Shown here: positions 13,100 to 64,000 of the stretch, piece after piece | Numbering within the stretch: position 1 is the stretch's first letter | How the letters are laid out: the number at the start of each line of letters is the position of its first letter | Assembly (NCBI RefSeq): GCF_964355755.1 | Contig: NC_092676.1 | Span: forward strand, 25,278,288-25,342,287 | Length of the DNA: 64,000 nt | Direction of reading: 5' to 3' | Source: Antedon mediterranea | Taxonomy: Eukaryota > Echinodermata > Crinoidea > Comatulida > Antedonidae | The notes under the pieces: generated by a model | What the model saw: only the letters and a program-made list of their open reading frames with translations | Database searches by the model: none | Told to the model about the DNA's origin: nothing | Made by a program: the position numbers and the translations under genes

Positions 13100-13974
13100 G
13101 AGATTTATTAGGTGGTTCTAATACAGTAGCCTTGCCCTAAACAGCTCACAACTAAATGTATAGTAATTTTATTAATAGTCTTCCAGCTTAAAAAGCCACA
13201 GAAAAATAGTACTGATAGATATGAATTGTGCTGCTATTTTGAATGGTGAACATTTAACTTATTTAGTAATAGAATAAATGTTAAAAATAGATAGTGTTGT
13301 ATTGTGGCGAGAGGATATCTGGCTATGACAGTTATTACTGATTTACAGTGAGTGAGGAGTGCTTAGAATTTTAAGTAAATGCTGAGATCAATTTAAATTA
13401 TGCAAATGACGACATTATTTTATATATAATAAAGAATAAAAGTATAAACAGAGTATGAATAACTATTGTTTTATTTGCAAGAACAAAATATGTTTTAAAG
13501 ATTTACTTTTAAAAAAAACATGATTGCAAGACTTTAATTATATGACTTTTTATTATATTTAGTATTTTTATTACCATAAAAAAACAAAAGCTATCTTAGA
13601 GAATCCTATTTAAAAATCTAATATAATAGCCCATGCAATTGGAAAAAAAACTAAAATAAATTATCTTTTGGAAGTCAAAGCAAAATAAATTGTAAATGGT
13701 GGTAACATTTGAAAGTAAATATTTGCTATGCATAAATTAATTTGAATAACTTTGCGTCATAATTATAAACAGCCATTTTTATAATAGTACCAGTACACAC
13801 ATTACATTTGTTACTTAAACATTAAAATACAAAGCATTTATTATTTTGAGAACTGGGCAACATTGATATTATGGCCATTCTGTATAAATTTAAAAAGGGA
13901 TTTATAATATCAAATACGGTAGGGCTAAAATACAAATAAATATTTAATATTTACACAATTTTATATATTTATTA
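13100..13974. other. intergenic, between convergent SNX and BET1L
   Basis: AT-rich. It probably includes the BET1L 3' UTR on the minus strand (an inverted AATAAA at about 13836). No gene is seen. Confidence 0.4.
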
Positions 13975-15370
13975 TTATCCTCTTGTCACATGTCCTATTA
14001 AAAAATAAAACACAATAAATAAAAATAATAAGGTAAGGATAAGATAGCACATAAGTTTGCGATTGTGTTTGCCAGATTTTAACATTTGATCAAATCGCCT
14101 CACAGATCCTCCTAGTAAGCCTTGGGTTGAATCAAATTCACCATCCTGAGAAAAAGATAAAAAATGGATTAATTTTAACAAACTAATATCACTTTATTAG
14201 TATAGTGTGCTGTATTGTCATCTAACATTCTGTTCCTTCTTTCTACATCACTCCTTTTCTAAAGCTCTGTCTACACTATCAAACTAGTTTGACAAAAAAA
14301 GTTTGATGTGCCGAAATACGGTAGTGATATGCTTAAATATGGTAGTGATATGACATCATCATGTCCATATATGGGCACATCACATGTTTTGTCACATAAA
14401 GTTTGATGGTTAAGACAGAGCTTAAAGTTTCAATAATGAAATCCATTAAATACATAATGAAAGAAGGTTGCACAATCAATAGCTATAATTTAAAGTCTCA
14501 TGTTTTTTTGCCCTGTCTTTAAAATTGATAAATCTTTACTAACCATTCCATCTAAGTATCGATTCTGATCATTGGTCTCTGTCTCAATATCAAGAGCAAG
14601 CTGCAATAAAAAATATATATAAAAAATTAATTAAAGATTTTAAACAAAATTCAAAGAAACCTTGCATTGTTTTTTATTATTTTCCTTAAAAAGTTGTTTA
14701 TTGCAGCTTATGAAATTTGAAAATTAAAAGAATTTGTAAAAATTTTTTTGGAGGAGAAGAAGCAAACTGGGGATGTAAATGCCTGGTCTGTAGTTTGTCA
14801 TTATTTATTATGGATAAACCTCATTTGTGTATGTTTGCATGCTTTAATAAACAAGATATATACAGACCGATTTTAATGTTGAAACTTTTGTTGCTAAATT
14901 GTCAGATAGTCTGTTGTTTTCAGCTTCCAGCATATCCTCTGTAGAGGCTGCACCTCTCCCTGTATTGATGGAATAACTAATATTAATCTTGGACTACGGA
15001 GTACGGTTTATATTTTTATATAAGCCGTAGTTCAAGCCAGTAGTTGATGACATTTCTAGATTGAGGAAACAGGAAAACATGCTAAACTAAGATCCAATAC
15101 AAAGGTAGGCCTCAAAAGGTCACAAATTGATCTGTTATATCGCGCGGGGAAATGGGCTCGTCGTCGCCAATGAAAACGACGTTTTGTGCCAGTGAGTTAG
15201 GCCTGCGTATAATTCCTTCCTGTTTAATTAAAATTTTGAAATATTTTGATAGATAGTGTTTCACTAAAATGTTATAATAACTAGATTTATTTGATCTAGA
15301 TCAGATCCGTTTATTTTTAATAATTAGCAAACAATTTTAATAATATCTTACCACCTCCGTTTCGATTCAT
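13975..15370 (-). CDS. BET1L: BET1L/GS15 Golgi SNARE, complete four-exon gene
   Basis: Minus-strand exons 15370-15352, 14959-14868, 14600-14544 and 14145-13975 (TAA) join in frame with GT-AG borders to give 112 residues, close to the ~111 of vertebrate BET1L. The SNARE helix covers roughly residues 17-77. The segment LALDIETETNDQNRYLDGM holds the expected zero-layer glutamine (Gln49), so this is a Qc-type SNARE. A C-terminal membrane anchor spans about residues 87-107 (LMCYLILTLLFLFIVFYFLI), with a six-residue lumenal tail, as in a tail-anchored protein. By family it acts in retrograde intra-Golgi and endosome-to-Golgi fusion. The first exon has 19 coding bases. Intron 3 carries a family A MITE. 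The DQNRYLDGM and GS-V-RRF-Q-M-KSG-NRKL motifs favour BET1L over BET1. Confidence 0.93.
14261..14424 (+). mobile_element. MITE family A copy in BET1L intron 3
   Basis: AAAGCTCTGTCTACACTATC to AAGACAGAGCTTAA, with two internal copies of the ATA(C/T)GGTAGTGATATG motif. Confidence 0.9.
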
Positions 15371-16429
15371 ATTTGTTGTTTTTAAATCGCCGACGTGGAA
15401 TTGTTTGTTTGTGTTTTACTCATGGCCGGCCAAAATGAACACATCTAGCGCCATCTATGTAAAGAGATGTATGTACTTTTAATCTCATTTCTATCCATAA
15501 TATATTTTTTAATAGCTTCTATTTTTCTAAATACTGAATAGGATTAGTCTTTCACATTCCAGCTCGTATTTTACTTTCAAATTTGCGGACCAAGATATAA
15601 AACTATTTGTATTTAAAAGTGTTCTAAAATAACTGTTCTCGACGTTTCGATCATGCTTTGATATTCAGGAGTGAGAATGATATAAAAACAATGCCATACA
15701 CCTGGCTGCAGTCGCGTGCTCAAATTTGAGTTGTGTTTACCGACCGACCGACATTTGAGCTGTAGAGTCGCGTTTGCACGCGACTAAAAGCATTGTTTGC
15801 TTAGAAATGTATTTATATTTTAGCCATTTTAGATAGTATTATTATTATTATTATTAACCAAATTTAATATCATATATGGCCTACTGCCTCCTCAAATTTC
15901 GATTCTTTATTTTTGTTTGGAAATCGCTAACGTGGAAATGCCCTATTCCACTCATATAGTTGGTTCATAATTATCTATAGCAGTTTGTTATTTGCCGCCG
16001 CGACTACAAGAAAGGTCGGAGTAATGAGAAATAATAAACCATAATGGTATCTCTCGTATGAGTAGGCCTACTTGTTGGATGGGTCTCAGCAGCAAGGAAT
16101 AGGACCTGACTTGATTGCATAAACGTAATGATTATTTTTATGACGTAGGGAGGCAGAAAAAGAGAGCAACATAAGATGACAATGCATAACTGTCAATCAA
16201 TACTATATCAAGGAGTTGTTAATTTAGTCAGATAAAATAGCATGATGACTTGGCAGTTTTCGATGATTATATTGCGACGTTTTGGAAAATGAATTCAACC
16301 ATGAAATGAAATGAGACCAGAAACATTAGCGTTGAAATATGTATTATATTTATGAATGTAATTCTGTATTCTTTATATCCAAGAAGCTGATTATATCACC
16401 AACTCATGATCCAGCTATAATTTCAAGTC
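15371..16429. other. region upstream of BET1L
   Basis: Presumed BET1L promoter side. It holds a hairpin-like repeat piece near 15640-15680 (related to 20088-20241) and (ATT)n at about 15838-15856. No gene is recognised. Confidence 0.4.
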
Positions 16430-16780
16430 CGATGTTTTTTTTGCCCTGTGTTTAAAATTGATGAATCTTCACAACCATTCCATCTAAGTATCGATTCTGA
16501 TCATTGGTCTCTGTCTCAATATCAAGAGCAAGCTGCAATAAAAAAAATATATAAAAAAATTAAATAAAGAAAAACAAAATTCAAAGAAACCTTGCACTGT
16601 TTTTTATTATTTTCTTTAAAAGTTGTTGATTGCAGCTTATGAAATTTGAAAATTAAAAGAATGTTTTAAAATTTGTGTTGGAGGAGAAGCAAACTGGGGA
16701 TGTAAATGCCTGGTCTGTAGGTTGTGTTTCATCATCATCTTCCTTTATTGTGCATACACCTAATTTGTATATGTTTGCTC
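16430..16780 (-). pseudogene. partial duplicate of BET1L exon 3 with flanking introns
   Basis: Matches 14485-14850 over intron 3 sequence, exon 3 and most of intron 2. The exon copy is 16476-16532 (minus), has the same length as the real exon, reads as the same 19 residues and is followed by a GT (GTTGTG) donor. Exons 1, 2 and 4 are not present nearby, so it cannot code for a whole SNARE. It lies 1.1 kb upstream of the BET1L start, in the same orientation. Confidence 0.9.
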
Positions 16781-17692
16781 ATGATCCACGTTTGATATGT
16801 ACATTTAGAGAAAGGGAAACTAGGCCGCACCAGGATCACATTCATATCATTCACATATACTGACATCTTACAATGACTTTATAAATATGGTGTTTCATAC
16901 CCGCCATTCAGTTCATTTTATCTATTTATTCGACATCAAAAATGTCATGGGACCACAAAAACAACAAAGTCAGAATACCATGATATTCCTGGGCCCCAGA
17001 AGAACTATAGAATTATTTATCAATATATACATTTAAAAACATATAAAACTGGTAAAATAATAGCACAGTGATGTTCTTCCCGGCCAGTTAAACGATTAGG
17101 TTTGTATTGAGTTCTTGGAACATTATGAATCCTTTAGGACTAATATTTGCAATGTCATACTTTTTAAATTAATAATAATTGCCTTGGTTTGCGCAAGATG
17201 TTAATTTATTCTGTAAAAATGATTATATATGTCAGTTCATTTGACAAACATGATAGGCCTGCATGACGGAATTTCTGATACTTCTAGCATATTCGAGTTA
17301 AAACACGGTCCATCAATTTCATTCGCTCTATTGTAAATGAATTAATTTATTCTTGATCCAGGGCGCGTTTACTTTGTTATTTCCACAGTGTGGGTGACAA
17401 AGTTCATGTTTGCTTAATATAATAAGAAACTATACTATTTAATACGTACGTCGTATACTGTCATTCTGTTGCTAAACATCAGTCGTGCTGGTCAGTGTAA
17501 GTATACAGTTGTGTTCATAAGTATCAAATAATGTACCCGGTCTTCCGGACATATTTTAGTTTAAAAAACAAATTAGGCTTATAGCATGAAGAGGAAGATA
17601 TCTTGCTTAAATTGTAATCGTTTTATATAAGTACCAAATTAAGTTTACTTTTATTGCAAATCTTTTCCATAAAATTTTGCATTGTCATAGTT
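16781..17692. other. intergenic, nothing recognised
   Basis: AT-rich sequence between the BET1L fragment and the SINE. No coding or RNA signal was found. Confidence 0.4.
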
Positions 17693-17935
17693 GGGTATCC
17701 GAGTGATTAGGACAATTGACTGTCATACAGAGAGACCTGGGTTCAATTCCCCGATAACTCCCAGTCCACTCAGCTGTAAATGAGAACCTGATTGAAAATA
17801 CTAGGGAGAATAAGGCAGTGTGGAAAGGAACTGGTCACCCAATCACATAATGCTGATGCTTAGTAACTGTACAATGAGCTCCTGGCAGCTCATTCCTCAC
17901 GTTCAGAATGAACACGGGACAGGACTCATTTTTAC
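17693..17935 (+). repeat. tRNA-derived SINE
   Basis: An A-box-like TATCCGAGTGATTAGGAC and a clear B box GGGTTCAATTCCCC are 40 bp apart, as in a Ser/Leu-type tRNA head. A non-tRNA body follows (CACTCAGCTGTAAATGAGAACC, then GGAACTGGTCACCC). There is no intact cloverleaf, so it is not a functional tRNA. It ends 75 bp before the first PTGR1 start. Confidence 0.7.
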
Positions 17936-18008
17936 CTATTTAGTTTTTATTTTGTTTAAAAATAATTTATTTTAGAATATTATTAACAATCAATCGAAGT
18001 ATTTCAAA

Positions 18009-21847
<3,839 letters not shown>

Positions 21848-22913
21848 TAAGTGTTAAAGAGGGAATTCTCATCATAACACAAAGCACCGCGTGTATGACA
21901 AGAGCATCGGAGCATGCAATTCACTGGGTGCACACTTATGAATAGTCTGGGTTCCAGACGGAGTTTTGAATTAATAACATTAAAATATTTTTGCACATAT
22001 GGCGTTTCATACGTATACTACTTGAGCTTGAATTTCAGACAAACATCAAAAGCCTCGAAATTGGAGCAAGTCTAACGTATGAAATTCGCCAGTTTAATTT
22101 AAAATTGTTCTTACTTTTGTATTAGTTTAGTATAGTTATCTGTGTTTGTTGCATTTTAAATTTTAAACACGCACAATATTACACACTGAATAGTGTGAGT
22201 TAAATCAAGGAAGAGTGAAATTTTATTCATCCCCGGTTAAATACATTTATTATTATTAACACATATTCTTAAAAATGTGAATAAAAAACGACGTATTAAT
22301 AACTTGTGAAACGCGTTTTTGTCATTTTCTAACGTAATTGCTTATGCAGATGACGGATGCTTATGATTCCATAATGAGAACTAAACATTATATTTATTTG
22401 CGTTGGTTGTTGCTGGTAGCTGGGCTTCGTTACTATTGTTTAACGTTTCAATATTCAGCAAGCCATTTTCTTTCTATATTAAAAAGATTATATGCAAGAC
22501 AATTTAGTATACTGTCACTGTGTGTAGGCTATAGGGTAAGTACTGTACAATATAAAATGGTAGGCATTTTTGTTTCAAGTATACTTGTCCATGCTTTAGA
22601 CAGCAATATAATCCATTATTATTATTAAGTAATTCCTACGGAGGAAAAACAATATAACATTTAGAAAAACAATAAATAATATTAATATCCGATGGATGTA
22701 TCTAAAAACTAAGTGAGCCGACTTTACATGTGGTCAAAATCTCTTTATTGTGACTTGTCCATTTTTGTAGGTCTAAATGCAGATTTACAAAATCGTGATT
22801 TAGCTAAATCTAATGTTTTTTAGGAACAAAGAGAACATTAGTTGTATATGTTATGTAGGTCTATAATAGCTTTTATTTTTTAGTAGTATTTCATAAAAAA
22901 AATTGCAGTCAAC
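21848..22913. other. intergenic between the PTGR1 copies
   Basis: About 1.07 kb holding the copy 1 3' UTR and the presumed copy 2 promoter. No further gene is seen. Confidence 0.5.
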
Positions 22914-26224
<3,311 letters not shown>

Positions 26225-27138
26225 CCAAGAGCACGCGAGAAGCTACTGGCTGTACCCAATAGTAGGCCTATCTGCCAACTGTTACTGCGCAACATGTCTA
26301 AAAAACTTCATGATTAAAATTTGTAAAATTGAATTGTATGAACAATATGTTTCTTCATATTTTAAAGTGTGGCCATAGCCACTGATGGTAACATAGGTCA
26401 AAGTCCCGGAACACAATAAATGAAAACTTGAAAAAACTTTGGCTATATAAAGTGCAACTGTGCAATAAAACAATAAATGTATCATCCCAAACAAATCTGT
26501 TTTTATCGAGTTTTTGTGTTTATTTTCATTAAATTTTATAAATTAGCGTTTTTTATTATTTCTAAATAAAAAGGCCGAAAGTGGCAACTATTTATTTATG
26601 CTAATACTTTAGTGTTATTATTATTCCTTATTGATGTTAATGAATTTAGCGTTGTTATGTATGTAGGCCTAATTATAATATGCTGGTAATAATAATAATA
26701 ATATCCTGGATTTATATAGCGCCTAATGACTTGTGAAACCTCTAAGCGCTGTACATAAACTAATACGATAAAAGGGATTACAATGCAAAAAAAACCCAAA
26801 CCGAAGTAAGAGGATACGCCTTCAATAAATAATAAAAGTGCAAAAATTAATTTAATCTTTCCGATATTATACTTCTTGTACGCGTAATTGACAGAGTGCA
26901 CCATCTGTACATAATAGTGTAATAGTTTTTAAAAATCATTGTTTAAAAAAATAACAATAAAAGGAAGTGAGCCCTCTAGCGGACCAACGCCTCAAGTTTT
27001 TGTTATTCTCAAAAGTTATCAAAATGGCGTAGAACCGGAAGAAAGGTACGCTAAAACCAGGAGCTCTGACACCTGCCTAAAAACAGACCCTTTGTAATTG
27101 TTCATTTTGGATTCCTACTAGTCGGAAAGAAAACAAAA
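26225..27138. other. intergenic, with dispersed repeat near 26690-26770
   Basis: Holds the PTGR1 copy 2 3' UTR, a repeat with (AAT)n followed by GGATTTATATAGCGCC and CCTCTAAGCGCTGTACAT, and the presumed ARHGAP39 5' UTR and promoter. Confidence 0.5.

Positions 27139-64000
<36,862 letters not shown>

Noticed and set aside
11233-13140. Three overlapping frames of 566-635 codons as a repetitive protein gene
   Set aside because: They follow necessarily from a stop-free 29-bp unit; all three frames are equally open and encode the same period, and there is no domain or gene structure.
17693-17770. Functional tRNA gene
   Set aside because: A and B boxes are present but no acceptor or anticodon stem pairs properly and a SINE body follows.

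Overview
This is a eukaryotic nuclear window. It is AT-rich, its genes are split by GT-AG introns, and both introns and intergenic DNA are full of small transposon relics. The gene content (SNX9-family sorting nexin, Golgi SNARE BET1L, PTGR1, ARHGAP39), the tRNA-derived SINEs, a DIRS retroelement and the recurring short palindromes TAGGCCTA and TACTGTA suggest a marine invertebrate deuterostome. An echinoderm is my best guess; that is inference, not proof.

Layout. (1) 150-9976 (+): eleven 3' exons of an SNX9/18/33-type sorting nexin (linker, PX and BAR); the SH3-bearing 5' part lies left of the window. (2) 9977-13974: intergenic, dominated by a 1.8 kb array of a 29-bp minisatellite. (3) 15370-13975 (-): a complete four-exon BET1L gene coding for 112 aa, with a partial copy of its exon 3 region 1.1 kb upstream of its own start. 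(4) 18009-21847 and 22914-26224 (+): two complete tandem nine-exon PTGR1-like NADPH-dependent reductases. (5) 27139 to beyond the right edge (+): the 5' half of an ARHGAP39 (Vilse/CrossGAP) gene, with a first WW exon, a 26 kb intron, a second WW exon, and further exons running off the window.

The 26 kb ARHGAP39 intron holds a nearly full-length but decayed DIRS retrotransposon (36546-41679) with inverted terminal repeats and an internal complementary region, diverged fragments that resemble its termini, 3' ends of non-LTR elements, SINEs and MITEs. Two short segments in this intron are splice-phase-compatible candidates for an alternative first exon (42840-42865) and an alternative terminal exon (28792-28909). 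Neither was known beforehand; both come from reading frame and splice sites alone.

One MITE family (ends AAGCTCTGTCTACAC...) occurs about 18 times. Other families are a ~320-bp element (ends AAAGGTGTATTGT), a ~620-bp TTAA-flanked element (two copies, one carrying a solo LTR) and several single foldback elements. The genes show no sign of working as one pathway; SNX9-type, BET1L and ARHGAP39 proteins all concern membrane or cytoskeleton traffic, but this clustering is probably chance. I found no convincing new multi-gene system. The most unusual items are the minisatellite that is open in all three frames, the DIRS-like termini bracketing the second WW exon, the candidate alternative ARHGAP39 exons and the hammerhead-like hairpins in repeats.
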